Assembly (NCBI GenBank): GCA_014529385.2
Contig: CM043964.1
Coordinates: forward strand, 109,583,587 to 109,647,586
Direction of reading: 5' to 3'
Source of the DNA: Adiantum capillus-veneris
Taxonomy: Eukaryota > Streptophyta > Polypodiopsida > Polypodiales > Pteridaceae
Length of the DNA stretch: 64,000 nucleotides
The position numbers and the translations under genes were made by a program. Shown piece by piece: positions 22,422 to 34,166 of this stretch (within the stretch, counting starts at the first letter, position 1; each line of letters opens with the position of its first letter). The notes beneath the pieces are model-generated. The model saw only the letters and a list, made by a program, of their open reading frames with translations. It did not search any database and was not told the DNA's origin.

Positions 22422-25195
22422 AGTCAGCGGTGGGCGATCCAAGAGTGCCCGGGCGCCCAGAACAAGGATGGTCCAACTTAAAGATGATGTCCTCTGGAGA
22501 ACGTCCACCAAGGTGGCCATGCAAGGTGAGATCTGTGTAGCCTTGTAGCCATGCTATAGATGCTCGCCACTATTCCACTCATTGTCCCGAGAGTGGTGCA
22601 CCAAGGAGTGAAAGTGTACTGAAAACTGAAAATTGAACCAAACAATGAAAGAAACTCTCGTGAAAGAAACTCCAACCGGGTAAGTACAATGGCATAAAAA
22701 AGGTGGGATGCACTAAGGATGCTGTTGCTTTGATGATTAGGAGGAAGAGGCTAGTGGTGACATGGGGTATTGCAGAAGAGAGTAGGGTGGAGGAGGGAAG
22801 TGCAGAGGGTATGGTGGGTACTACAGAGGGTAGTCTGGCAGTGGTGGGTAATAGGAAGGTATGGAGGATGGAGTGGGAGAGCCATGGGGAGGGTAGACCT
22901 GAGGTGTGGAGAGGTCCATGTAAGGAAATGGGTAATGTGGATAGTGGGCCTGGAAAGGGTGGAACTATAAAGGAGGACCTGTGGAGGCCACATTATGTGT
23001 AGGCGGAGTGGGTGGTAGAGATGGAGGTACTGGAGCTGTAGGTAGTATGGGTGCTAGTGTAGAGATGAGTGAAGAAGCGAGCTGTGGAAGCGAAGGTACT
23101 AGAGTCGATGACAAAGGGTAAGTGAAACTGCCTATCGTAGACTCTACTAGGCTACCATGTGCTGCTGCTGGTGTCGCCAATAAGGAGGAGCCGATAGAAG
23201 TAAGCGAGATGATTTGGTGAAGCTCCTGCAAGCTGTCTGAAGCGATCGGTGGTATCATGGGAGTGTGTATATAAGATGGTGTAGGTGATAAAGAGGATGA
23301 GTGTGCATGGGAAATAGTGGTAGAAGAAGTGAATGTTGTGGGAGAAAATGCAAGTGGTGTGAAAGTGGTGCCAAAAGTGGGGAGTAGGTGTGTGATGGGG
23401 GTGGAAAGTGTGGTGGTGTTGCAGTACCATGGTGCAGGTGGGGAAGCTGGGGGCGAGTAAGATGGTCAAGGTGGCTGTATGGTAAAAGAAGGCATACATG
23501 AGGTGACTGCTAGAGACAAAGAAACTGTTGGCTCCAATGATGTCGTCAAGGCTAACATCATGAAGGTGGTCAGTGCGCGCTCCAATGTGTCACTTGACGA
23601 AACATATTGCTATAGTGCTCCGCTAGTCGATGTATATCCTCTTGTAGAGAAGCAATGTGAGTGTCTTGTGTGGTAATGGTAGCTGTCTGGCAATTGAGAA
23701 CCCGACAAAGGTCGAGGTTTTCTATCCCCAATCTCTCAAGCTCTAAAGTCTGAGTAGTGTAGATTTGGTGTATCTGGGAATGGAGGGACAAGAGCATACC
23801 AGTGTGCTCATGAACATGCATGGTGATGCTATGAGAGTCCTAGAGCACCCAATTTCGATCAAGGCGGACTGGTAGGCCAGGTGACTGAGAGGTTGAGATG
23901 GAGAATGCAATTGTGAATGGTGTAGTAGTGGAAGGTGTCTGGAGTGGTGCATCATGAGCCAGCTCTATAGGTAGTGTAGGATGACGATCTGTAGTGGTGA
24001 AGATGGGGGCCAGTGATCGTGGAATGTGAGAAAAATAGCATGAAATGTCATGTGCAGAGGTGTTTGACGGAGCACTGAAAAGTGGTGCAAAAGAGGTGAG
24101 GTTTTGTGACAAAGGTTTATGTGAGTGGGTGATGAAGGTGCCGGTGCGGTGAAAGATGGCTGGGCAGTGTGAGTGGTGGCTTGTGCACGTGAAAGTGAGG
24201 CGATGTGCTGTGACTCCGAGAAGGGAAGGACTCCAAGAGAAGATGGTGAATCTTGAAGAACCTTTGCCTTGAGGCGCATAGTCGTTGTGCTATGTGGAGG
24301 AGAAGCGGCTTTCCATTTGCCTTTGTCAAGGACAACAGGAATGGCTGATGTTGATGATGAAGGTGCGGAAGTTGCTAGCAAGGTTGTAGCCGAAAGGGGA
24401 AATGCATGTGCAATGCGTGTAGACCTAGATGCAGACTCAAGCTTTTCTATGTACCAGAGAAGTAAGGGAGTGGAGTAGCAACAAAAGCACCAATGATTAT
24501 TTATTTAATGCCTATAGCGCTTTTCTCGATCGTGCAGGTGATTTAAAATGAGTTTGTGAAAGGGAAAAGTAGTGCTTGTGACTAGGCAACAAAATGCATC
24601 ACAAATCCTGTGTGCTCGTTGAGGTTTGGGGTTGCTATTGGGCTCTAATTGTGCTCTAAACAAAAAATAGTAAGAGAGGATGTTGAAGACTTTTTTTTTT
24701 CTCTGCAAAGTTGCGCGAATAGGATTGGGGAATGGTGCAGATGCAGTGACCTTCCTGATGGTATCCCGAATCATTTCTAAAGTGATAGTGTGGCTAGACA
24801 AAGTGGTGAAAAATTTGGTGCATTTTTAAGTTGGAAATGTGTACCTCCAAGAGTAGCCGCCGCTAACGTAAAGATGCCGAGGGTGGAAAGATCAGCCGCA
24901 CTAAAAATGGTGTTGAGGGAGTGGGAAGGGAGAGTGGTGTCGAAGATAAGCAACGGGTCCGGCTGGGTGGCACGGTTAGTCGAAAGCTCAGCGTTGGTGA
25001 TGGAGGCTGAAGCCTGAGATGTGAGAGAGTCATCATCCATCTCCACGTCGGACTCCTCTTCTGCACTTGACTCCTCTTCTGTGGATGTTGTATGAGCTTC
25101 ATCTTCTTCTTTTGGTAGTCCCTGAAAAGCGTCATCCTTTGGGATATGAAGGCGCACTGTTCTACCATGGCACAACATAGATTCACTTCAAAACT
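22422..25195 (-). pseudogene. unidentified coding region, acidic and proline-rich
   Basis: Minus-strand frames follow one another from 25178 down to about 22700, interrupted by frameshifts. The start (24777..25178) reads LHIPKDDAFQGLPKEEDEAH and then a run of Glu and Asp (EEESSAEEESDVEMDDDS). A middle part (23570..23821) looks like a coiled coil (LELERLGIENLDLCR, HIASLQEDIHRLAEHY). The end (22751..23258) is rich in Pro, Tyr and Ser. I do not recognise the family. It lies on the same strand as the flanking retroelement genes and next to an LTR, so a retroelement gag-like or accessory protein is the simplest guess. A captured host exon set is possible. Confidence 0.45.
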
Positions 25196-25279
25196 GTTCA
25201 AAATTCACACTTGAGTTGACACGGCCCGGCGTAGTTCGATGCCTAGAGATATTGGCCCCAAAGACTGGTGCCCCTTTCG

Positions 25280-25681
25280 GTATTTCTTTTTGTATTAATT
25301 TGTGTTCAAAGTACAAGAGAGTGGGATGGTTCTCACTCTCAAACTTTGCGTCCAGATGCTCTAAGAAGTGAGGGCCTTGCCCACTAATTTATAGGTTACA
25401 AGGGATGCCCAAAAGCAGAGCCCCAAAAGCAATAGTCAAAAGCTTCTCTAAAATAAAGCAACTAAGTCCAAAAGCTGCCCCAAAAATCAGCCAACATAAA
25501 TCTGGGATTTTGTACGCTGTGCCACGCCATCAGCTCAGCTTTTTTTGCACCACAAATCCTGCCGCAATTTCCAAAAATCTGTACCAACAACGCATATGGC
25601 GGGGGTTCCTTACAGTATGCCACGTGTCACTGTTCGGGGGCCACTGTGGGTGTATCCGGGCATGCCACATCACTGGTTTGT
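25280..25681 (-). repeat. LTR of chromovirus fragment
   Basis: Read on the minus strand, a purine-rich tract (CAAGAGGGGG, about 25683..25694) is followed by TGTCAACAAACCAGTG, the expected form of a polypurine tract and an LTR start. Inside are a TATA box (CCTATAAATTAG, about 25386..25398) and a T-rich end. The far end near GGGGCACC (about 25275) is uncertain. It lies downstream of the pol fragment at 26.3..28.5 kb on the same strand, so it is best read as that element's 3' LTR. Confidence 0.65.
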
Positions 25682-25825
25682 TGACATACCCCCTCTTGAA
25701 AGCATTGTAACCACCCTTGATTACGCTTGCAAAACAGACAGAAGCCATAAAATTTCTTAGCAGACACTGATTGGTACTGACGCACTAGGAACAACACATC
25801 TAGCACATGTACCAATCAACAATCA

Positions 25826-25882
25826 CATCATAGGACATCACTTGACATCACAGGACATCACTTGACATCATAGGACATCACA
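25826..25882. repeat. 20-bp tandem repeat, under three copies
   Basis: The unit AGGACATCACTTGACATCA(C/T) is repeated 2.7 times with few changes. Confidence 0.85.
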
Positions 25883-26329
25883 TGAAAAATAACATTAAAA
25901 AATCATTCCAACCGCAGACAATGATTAATCGGCAACGTATTTAGCAATCGCATCTAGATCCAATCAGGACCTCTCATATGCCCGATTATCTAATCCTTAT
26001 TGCAATCATGTCTATAGAGATTATCACACCGAAATGTTGCAGTCATTTTGTCTATCAGTTTCTGCACTTAAACAAGTCAAGTACAAATCAGTATCATACT
26101 ATTGGAATTCCAGTTCATAAAGTCATTACAATAGAATACTGTCAACTCACAGTATCCTTGAAACCCAATAGGGACATCAGTGACTCTATTATAAAAAATC
26201 GGGGCAATCTGTTGGAAAAGGAGTGGAGTGACTCCCCTCTTGTGCAAGCCTGCTGCACCACCAAATTCCGCCCATGCTAAAATCGGGGTTCTATCAAAGT
26301 AGACTATGCTAAACTGAATGCTTCAAGGT
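25883..26329. other. 3' untranslated part of chromovirus
   Basis: AT-rich sequence between the chromodomain coding end and the LTR. A frame on the plus strand at 25978..26280 has no recognisable content. Confidence 0.4.
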
Positions 26330-28500
26330 AAAGGTTCACAATCTGAGGAGTATCCGCCAGGTCCTCCTCCTCCATCCACTTTGCATCCAATGCGGGATAG
26401 TTCTTGAATTTAACCTAGAACCGCCTTATCGCTTTACCTTTTATCTTTCTATATTTATGTGCCAATATCTGTTCTTGAACGAGTATCTCCTCACTTTCCT
26501 CCACTTCAGGTTGCTCATCTGGCTCCCCATCATCAGGCACATTGAATTTAAAAGGCTTCAAGAGACTCACATAAAAAGCATTGTGAATTCTTCAACTATC
26601 GGGTAGCTTCAATCTAAAGGAGACATCATTTATCTTTTTGGTTATCCAGAAAGGTCCATAGTATCTCATGCTAAGCTTTGGAAAAATCCGCTTCTTTCCC
26701 ATTTTGTTTCTTAGGCTTGCCTTCTCAAAATGTAAGAGCACCCAATCGTTCTCCTTTAATTTCAAATCATGATGATGTCGATCTGCTGCCTTTTTGTGTC
26801 TTTCTTGAGATTTCTCTAAAGCCTCCGAGACCTTGGCAAAAGTAGTGTCCAAGTCCCTTGTGTACTGGTCGGCTTCAAAAATCTTATCTTTCCTGCTTAA
26901 GAAGGGTGGAACCTTCAGAGCACCTTCAATAATCTCAAATGGTGCCTTCCCCGTCGAAGAATGAATCGTGTTATTGTAGGCAAATTCCACCAAGGGCAAA
27001 TACTTTTCCCATTGAGTCTTTTGATCAGAAATGTAAGACTTCAATAAATCCAGTACGACTGAATTTGCAATCTCAGATTGCCCATATGTCTGCGGGTGGA
27101 AAGATGATGAGAACTGCAACCGCGTGCCAATGTTCTCCCAAATAGCCTTCCAAAACAAATTTGTGAATTGGGGATATCTGTCAGAGACTATTGTCTCAAG
27201 CATGCCATGTAATCTGAATATCTGGGCAATGAACAGTCTCGCTAAGTGATCCGACTTGACTGTTTTCTTCACTAGAATGAAATGATCTTGCTTGCTAAAT
27301 CTGTCAATAACAGTCTAGATACCATTGTGCCCACTTTGTGTCTTCGGGAGATCAAAAATTAAATCCATAGCAATACTTTCCCAGGGGCAAGTGGGAATGG
27401 GTAAAGGTTGTAACAATCCCTGTGCTTTATGCCTGTCAAACGTGACCTTCTGGCATACCAAGCAACCGCATACAAAATTGTCCACGTCCTTCTTCAGTCT
27501 CGGCCAAACGAAGTATCACTCCACACCTTCAAGGTGGTATCAATGCCATGGTGACCCGTAAATGGTGCACATTGGCATTCGGTTAGAACCTTTTCCCTCA
27601 ACGGCTGTGTAACGCACAACATCGTTTTCTTCATCAAGTAGCCATCCCGAATGGAATATCTTGCTACTACATCCCCATTCTGTATTTGACTAAATACATC
27701 TGAAAAATTTGGATCTGTGGCGTACTGATCGACCATATACTCAAAGATTCTATGATGTATCATGAAAATAGCCAAGACCAACGGCTTTCGGGACAAGGCT
27801 TCTGCCACCAAGTTCTTCTGTCCATGCACATGGACAATCTGGAAGTGAAACTGTGACAAGATGTTTGCCCACCACATCTGCTTTTTTGATAACTACTTCT
27901 GTGACAAGAAGTAGTGTAAACTATGATGATATGTGAAGACCGTAAAATCGGCTCCAAGTAGGTAATGTCGCCACTGAGTAAGAGCATGGATAACTGCCAA
28001 AAGCTCTTTTTCATATATCTGTGTTGTCAATTCCGGCCTTGAAAACAATCGGCTCTCATACACAATGACATGGACTTCTTGCATTAAGACTGCACCCAGA
28101 CTACGACCACAAGCATCACAATATACTTTGAATGACTTTTGCAAATCTGGCAAAGTAAAAAATGGTTGTGTCAGTTTCTCTTTCAATGTCTGAAAGGCAA
28201 TCACTTCTGTGGGTTCCCATGAGAAAGGGACTATTTCCTGTGTCAAAATATGCAACGGGGAAGCAACCTTTGAAAACTTTGTAATGAACCACCGGTAGTA
28301 ATAACATAAGCCCAAGAAGATTCGAACTTCATGGACATTTCAAATCGGGCCAATCACATATAGTCTCAATCTTGGCCGGGTCCATCTGCACTCCTGCTGA
28401 GATGATGTGTACCAAAAAGTGCATCTCTGGTAGGAAAAATTCACTCTTTCTTTGCAGACATGAGAGGTAGGCTCACCACCTTGAGCTTTTCGCGCATGTT
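26330..28500 (-). pseudogene. chromovirus Ty3/gypsy pol fragment (RT end, RNase H, integrase, chromodomain)
   Basis: Reading on the minus strand: the RT C-terminal part (HIISAGVQMDPAKIETICDWP, near 28350..28450), the RT/RNase H link YYYRWFITKFSKVASPL, then RNase H (VYCDACGRSLGAVLMQ, YEKELLAVIHALTQWRHYL) at 27893..28260. The integrase follows, with its zinc-binding part (GHHGIDTTL ... CGCLVCQKVTF, frameshifted near 27520) and core (MDLIFDLPKT, VSDRYPQF, QSEIANSVV for the D, D, E residues). Then come WVLLHFEKASLRNK and YYGPFWITKKIN. A stop lies near 26590. Downstream is a chromodomain (EEILVQEQILAHKYRKIKGK, VKFKNYPALDAKWMEEEDL) at about 26330..26510. Everything upstream of RT motif C is missing. 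The chromodomain assigns it to the chromovirus branch. Confidence 0.88.
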
Positions 28501-29275
28501 TGTCATTCTGTCGCGAAAACTAGCGTAGAGGTCACATACAAAGCGAGCGGTAGAGACCTGCAAGTAGAAACGGCGGCCTAACGGCTAACCCGAAAGCAAC
28601 AAGACTTCATCGGCAGCTTACATTAGCCTAGGAGACCAGTCCTGGATAGCCAAAGACAGTGGGAAACCATCGAAAAAAACCCTAATTCCCAGAAACCCAC
28701 AAGAGGCCACCAAATGGGAAATCAGCGAAATGGCGACCAAATGCTACCAAAATTTATGGGTAGGAGCATCTCGACAAGTCTATATGACCCGCATGACCAA
28801 AAAGTGACCCGAAGCGGCACTAAACCTCAGAAACGGTATCAAACACACAAAGCGTCAAAATGCACTTGTGGCCAACCGCAAGTCCGTTTGCCACCAAACT
28901 TCACGAGCGGCTTTCCTAGACCATCAACAACCAAGTCCTATGGTGGTAGACCACCACAAATCATCAAAGGTATGTAAACGCCACCACGGGTGCTTCTAGA
29001 GTGACAAATTGCCAAATGGAGCTCTGGTGAAGCCAAAGTCAACAAAAACCATACGGTAAGGATCCCCAAGGGATTGGGAAGCTATGGAGACCAACATCGA
29101 GGAATTTCATCGCCAAAAAGCACTCCAAAAGTCAGAAAACGGCTCGGAGGCTCTGAAGTCCACACAGGGAGTTATACTCTATCCATTTGACTTTTTTATT
29201 GAAATTAGGCTAAAAAGGGACCTAAGGGGGCAAAGGGCAAGCACTGGGAGCACTAACACTGGAAAAATCATCAGG
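28501..29275. other. unassigned spacer between retroelement pieces
   Basis: No family is recognised. Plus-strand frames at 28714..28977 and 29084..29353 are open but low in information. The sequence leads into the palindrome series, and its style (CCAAATGG..., AAGTC) resembles the non-coding repeats at 48.4..49.8 kb. Confidence 0.35.
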
Positions 29276-29869
29276 AGACATCCTACGCGTAGGATGTCTC
29301 AAGGGCATTTTTTGGCACAAAACCCAACAATTCTTGTCATGCACATGTTCTGAATGACAGTTACAATCCCTACACCAAGTTTCATCACATTTGGATCAGA
29401 TTTGACCTCATATGCATGGAAAAACGCAAAGTTAGGGCATAAAGGCACTAATGGGCCATTGACCTACCAAATCTTGTCCAAATCTCATGAAACCTGCACA
29501 ACACATTCACATACACATCAGCTAACTTTCTGTGTGGTAAGGGAGTAAAAATGAGGAATAAGACATCCTACACGTAGGATGTCTAATGGACCTTTTTGGC
29601 ATGGAAGAAATTTTTTTTCATTCCAGATTTGATAACCTCATCAGCAAGAGCCCATATGGCAAGTTTGAAGCCATTCTAATCACTTATGACCCCCAACACC
29701 TTCAAGAAACACTTTTTAAGCCCAAAAACACCTCACAGAGCCCTACAAGCATCAAATCTTATCCAAATGCAAATCCAAGAACATGGCCATGTTCCATAGG
29801 CCAAGGACAACCCACAGAACAAGTTTCATGCAATTCTGATGAAATAGACATCCTACGTGTAGGATGTCT
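29276..29869. repeat. three 24-bp palindromes at an exact 285-bp period
   Basis: Half-sites AGACATCCTAC and GTAGGATGTCT face each other at 29276..29299, 29561..29584 and 29846..29869. The two central bases and their neighbours give centres of CGCG, CACG and CGTG. The 261-bp spacers are only weakly alike (for example ACACCAAGTTTCA(T/A)C..CATTTGGA appears after the first and third sites). Confidence 0.92.
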
Positions 29870-30189
29870 TAGGCTGGAATTTAGCCTTCTGTGCAAGAAA
29901 TGAAATCATAGGAGCCAATACCATGATGCATTGAGCCCATACACCAAGTTTCAACCCATTTGGACATCAATTGCTACCCATGATAGACAATCTACCCAAA
30001 TTGTGACCTAAAGCTTAAATCAGCCCAAAAATCCACTTTTTGACATTCAAATTCAAATCCAAGCTTATAACCCGGAGTTTCGTTACGGCATCCATGATAG
30101 CTTCGGAATTGTGGATGATCCCATAGCCATGCAGCCAGCAACACCGGGTTGGGCTCTTCTATAGTACCTAAGTTGATTTCTTTGACTGG
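29870..30189. other. unassigned sequence after palindromes
   Basis: Continues the weak repeat pattern (CCCATACACCAAGTTTCAACCCATTTGGA). No coding content is recognised. Confidence 0.35.
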
Positions 30190-31444
30190 ATCTTGATAGT
30201 TATCTGGGTTTCACTCTTCAGCTACATCCTAGCCAGCTTTGGACAACAGGAGTTTGATCAATGGGAAAGTCTTGTGCCTGCTCCTATAACCATCCTTTCA
30301 GAAGCTCATTCGGAGGCAAGTCATCTCTACTTTTCTTGGAGCTGGTCTGCTGACTCTGTGGTGGGGTGGGGTCGGTCCTAGCCTTGCCCTTGGACAAGGA
30401 AGAATCATATGTGTAGTTTCATGCTTTGAATCTTCTTCTTGTTTCCCTTGTAAGGGAGACTCCTTACCCCGCCTGTGGTGAGTGATGGGATCTTCGAGAC
30501 CAAGAGACTCCACTTCTTTGATACCTGTGTCTTCCTCCATCCCGGTGAGGACTACAAACTAGTGAGGGTCGGGTTCTACTTCTAGCCATTCTAGGAGCTC
30601 ATTGTCTTCACCAGGGACGTTGGGTAAGACCTCTTCCTCTGGTGGGTTCTCCTCGATCGCTTTAGCTTTTGCCTGCTATTCATCATGTTGTACAATGCTG
30701 AGGGAAGACTTACTATTGGATGGGTCAGTTCCACTTTCCAGTTGGATCTGTCTATGCTATGTACTTGGTGTAGTGATCCACATTGTATCATTGCCCCATT
30801 CATGAAGTGCATGAGTATGTCATAGCCAAGGCCTACCAACTAGCAGAGGGAAACCCCATCCACTTTTGGTAGTTGGACTACCACAAAGTCGAGCCAAAAA
30901 GTGAAGTCTTCTACTACCATTGGACTTGTTCCACCACTCAGACCAGGCAGACTTTGCGCTGGTCGGCTAAGGTGAAAGTAAAAGTAGCACTCTTGGTGGG
31001 AACCAATCCAAGCTATCGCATGGTGAACTCTGGCCTGAGCTTAATCCCTGAGCCACCATCCACTATGACACCAATAAACTGATTGCCATAAATAGACATT
31101 GTGAGGCAATGAATTTTATAGTCAGTGACTCTCATGTACGACTCTTCAGAGGAAAGAGTGGGTAGGTGCCCACCACTATTTGGGCATGAGGGGTAGAGAG
31201 CTTGGATTGCCGTGAGAAGGTCACCCCTAAAGGTAGGGTCTATTTGGAGAATTTTGTACAATGAGACGCTTTTGTAGGTGGTCTTCAAAATCTCCTCAGC
31301 TGGCAATGATGTTAACATGTGTAGCCTTCCTTGTGGCAAGGCTTGGGCCCCCATGTCTTGTAGGGCTTCTGTGTATGCTTGCTCCAATGACGATGGCATA
31401 ATTGTACACCATGGCTCCTCTCTTCTTCTTCCACTATCGGTCAC
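30190..31444 (-). pseudogene. retrotransposon aspartic protease region of element A2
   Basis: On the minus strand a frame starting at 31444 reads MTDSGRRREEPW, then a linker with EQAYTEALQDMGAQAL and YMRVTDYKIHCLTMSI, then the protease active-site block FIGVIVDGGSGIKLRPEF (Asp-Gly-Gly-Ser). It is frameshifted, and downstream pieces (30591..30839: VGLGYDILMHFMNGAMIQ; 30298..30540) correspond to the end of the protease domain and a charged linker. RT is missing on this strand in the adjoining sequence, so pol is cut after the protease. Fold and role are those of retropepsins, which cut the Gag-Pol polyprotein. Confidence 0.7.
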
Positions 31445-33152
31445 ATCTTAATTGACTCCTTAGATTGTTTTGTAGGCAAAGGGTTTTCTATGGGCAAGGA
31501 TAGGTTTTGGGCCATTCTTTGAGCTCTTGTGAGTACTCTAGTTGTGCCTGAGATTTCTTGAGCCAAAGTAGCAGGTGAAGGTGAAGGTTGAGGAGTGAGG
31601 ACATGAGTGGAGGGTGAGGGCAAAGTGTACATAGTGGGCTCTTGTCAAGTAAGCATATAATTTATTGAGTTCACGTTGAGAGAAGAAGATGGAAGTTGCT
31701 TGGGGATGTCTCTCAAATAGTGATCTTTAGCATGTGGACAATGTCTGCATGGTGGAGCTCCTTTTGGTAGAGAGCATCTAGTTTGGTAGTGACCATATCC
31801 ACCACACCTATAGCACATCACTGGGTGGCTGGCCACTCTAGGGTAGGTAGGGTGTGGAGGGTGCGGTGCCGTTGGGGTGGAGACTTGGTCTGGCTAAGGG
31901 TAGTATAGAAACTTTGGATCATAGGGCCACCATAAGGGTACATACTAGGTATAGTGGGAGCTGGTAGCAATGGTGGAGATGTACTAGGGCCAAAGTGAGT
32001 AGCCCTAGGTGAGCTAATAAAAGGGCCCATCGGGGTAGTGTTCACGTGCATGGCTGAGGCCAAGTTTTGGTGCAGATGATGGACACCCTTTAGATGGTAG
32101 CAATTCTTAGCTTCATGAACACCTTTACCACAGAACTGACAGTGGACCATCATGGACATTCCTGAGGCGGGTGGAAAGGGTTGTTGCAGTTTTTGCAGCA
32201 TACTTGGGCCCTGGCCTCTTGTTGTGCTTTCAGTGCCTCTAGCTCCCTTTTGAGTTGTGCCACCACATCTGGTGGCTGAGAAGATCGAGCCGATGTTTCT
32301 AATGACGTATTTTCATCATGTAGTGCTTTCTATAGCTTAAGGGTTTCTAACTTTATTTTGAGAGTCACCAGGGTGTCAGCAGTAGGGTCATTCATAAGAA
32401 CAACAGGCAAAGAGTTACCCGGTGAGTTGGTAAATTGTAGTCTAGCATTTTCAATTTTGGTGGCAGTCGCAACAAAATCATCCATGGTAGCTTTAGCCCA
32501 CAAGTTTTTGCAAAAGATCCTTGTGTTGAGCCAAAGCAGGCAAGGCCTTCTCCACCCACTTCGTGATCATGAAATCTCATGATTGTTGGGGTAACCTAGC
32601 TACCAGGGATCTAGCTCGGTTCATCAACTCTGCAAAAGTCTCCCTAGGACCCAACTCCAAGCTTTCCAATTGGTCCAAGGCCTTCTCCCTATAATTGCCC
32701 ACTGGTTGAAATGCAGCTCTGAAAGCCGCCTTGAGGGCATTCCAGGTAGTGAAGTGGCCCTCTGTAAACTAACTATACCATTTGTAAGCCATTCCCTCCA
32801 GGGTGGAAGGGAAAAGCACCATATAGACATATTCCCATTTTAGGCCACGGCTTCCATACAATGACAAGAACCACCGCCTTACATGGTCAACAACATCCTC
32901 AAGAGATAGTCCCTTAAAAGTAGGAAACTTGATGCTGACCCTCGAGAGAAGTTTTGTCAGTTCCTCCACCATGGCAGGCTTGATGAGAGGGGTGGGAGGT
33001 GGTTTTAGAGAAGAAGTTGGAGAGGGAGATGATGGTGGAGACGATGAAGGTGGCCTTAGTGGCTCAAGACAAGGCTCAGATGAAGGTAGAGGCAACGGTG
33101 CAGATGCGATGGTGGAAGGCGAGTATAAGTGATGACAGTGCTGAATCTTCAC
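31445..33152 (-). pseudogene. gag of Ty3/gypsy-like element A2
   Basis: It starts at 33152 with a Pro/Ser-rich N-terminus. The conserved Gag core follows: VSIKFPTFKGLSLEDVVDHV, MVLFPSTLEGMAYKWYS, then after a stop FTEGHFTTWNALKAAFRAAF, QPVGNYREKALDQLESLEL and GPRETFAELMNRARSLVARL. This matches the retrotransposon gag pattern. More stops follow near 32580..32360. Two cysteine-rich knuckles come next: CQFCGKGVHEAKNC near 32120 and CYRCGGYGHYQTRC near 31810, plus CRHCPHAKDHYLRD. A Ser/Thr/Pro-rich tail (31441..31632) precedes the protease. Gag forms the particle and binds RNA through the knuckles. Confidence 0.82.
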
Positions 33153-33395
33153 AGGACTTCTTAGACGTGCTCACTTGACTTAGAGCGAGTAACATACATG
33201 TATAGATGCAAAAATTGAGTTTACTAAATTTTAGGCTAAAAGTTAGGGTAGGTGGTCGGAGCGAGTACAGATGCCTATGGCACCCTTGAATGTGGCCACA
33301 CTATTGGATTGCCTCACTCTAACTTCCCATGTGAGTGGGCTAGCTTGCAAGACCTGATAGAGCTATCCCACTAGGCGTGCAAAAAATGAGAGCAC
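33153..33395 (-). other. untranslated region between LTR and gag
   Basis: About 240 bp between the right LTR-like repeat and the gag start. I could not identify a clear primer-binding site next to the LTR edge on the minus strand. Confidence 0.5.
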
Positions 33396-34166
33396 TTGTA
33401 GATGGAAATGGTGCACTATGCTTTCTAGTGGTAGGGGTGCTCTGGATGCAGTGTGCATGCGGCCTCACAACAAAATGAAAGAACAACCAAATGAAAAGAT
33501 AGACAACAGAGACGACAACTCAATAATAGACAAGACAACAACAAGCCCTCTAAGGCAACACCCTGTACATAAACAAAAAGATCATACAAAGACTAGTCTG
33601 GTTGTGACCAACTTTGCCCAGTCCACGACTATCAACACGGTACAATGGGGTGTAGTGGCTGAAGTGCAATGGAGTGTGCAGTGGTGCAACATGACTAAAA
33701 ATCACAAAGAAACTGGCTACAAGCTACAGGACTCACATGCCCAACTACTGACAACCAAGGTGAAGTGCTCCAAAGTGACACACAGTGGAGTCTAGCTGGA
33801 ACTATGGCTAGATTCCCAAGAACTCTCTCTATATGCTGTCCAAATGCTCTGTATATATCCACAAGCTAGGGGCGTTGTTCGTCCACCACACATATCTGAT
33901 CCAATTGGAAATATCTAGCCAAGGTGACCCCTGACAACTACAAGTATCCGTTAGTGGTGGCCTCGTAAACCCATGGTGAGTCGGGCCACTAGTCGTCTAG
34001 TTGGCCACTGGACAGCCTAGCCCTGCCTTGGTCCACTACACCCTGACTACTAAAGAACCTTTCAGGTATCTCTTGAATGCTCTGAAAGGGGGGTCCCACA
34101 GAATGGCCACACTCTGGATGATCAATGCTATCTATCTGGACAAGGTGGTATGAGCCGCCGCACCTG
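33396..34166 (-). repeat. right LTR-like direct repeat of element A2
   Basis: Matches 21685..22421 from TAGATGGAAATGGTGCACTATG to GACAAGGTGGT ... GGGCACCA. It has an insertion of about 60 bp near 33655..33720 relative to the left copy. A TATATA core lies at about 33852..33860. Its right edge abuts the gag of the next element at about 34160. Confidence 0.75.
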
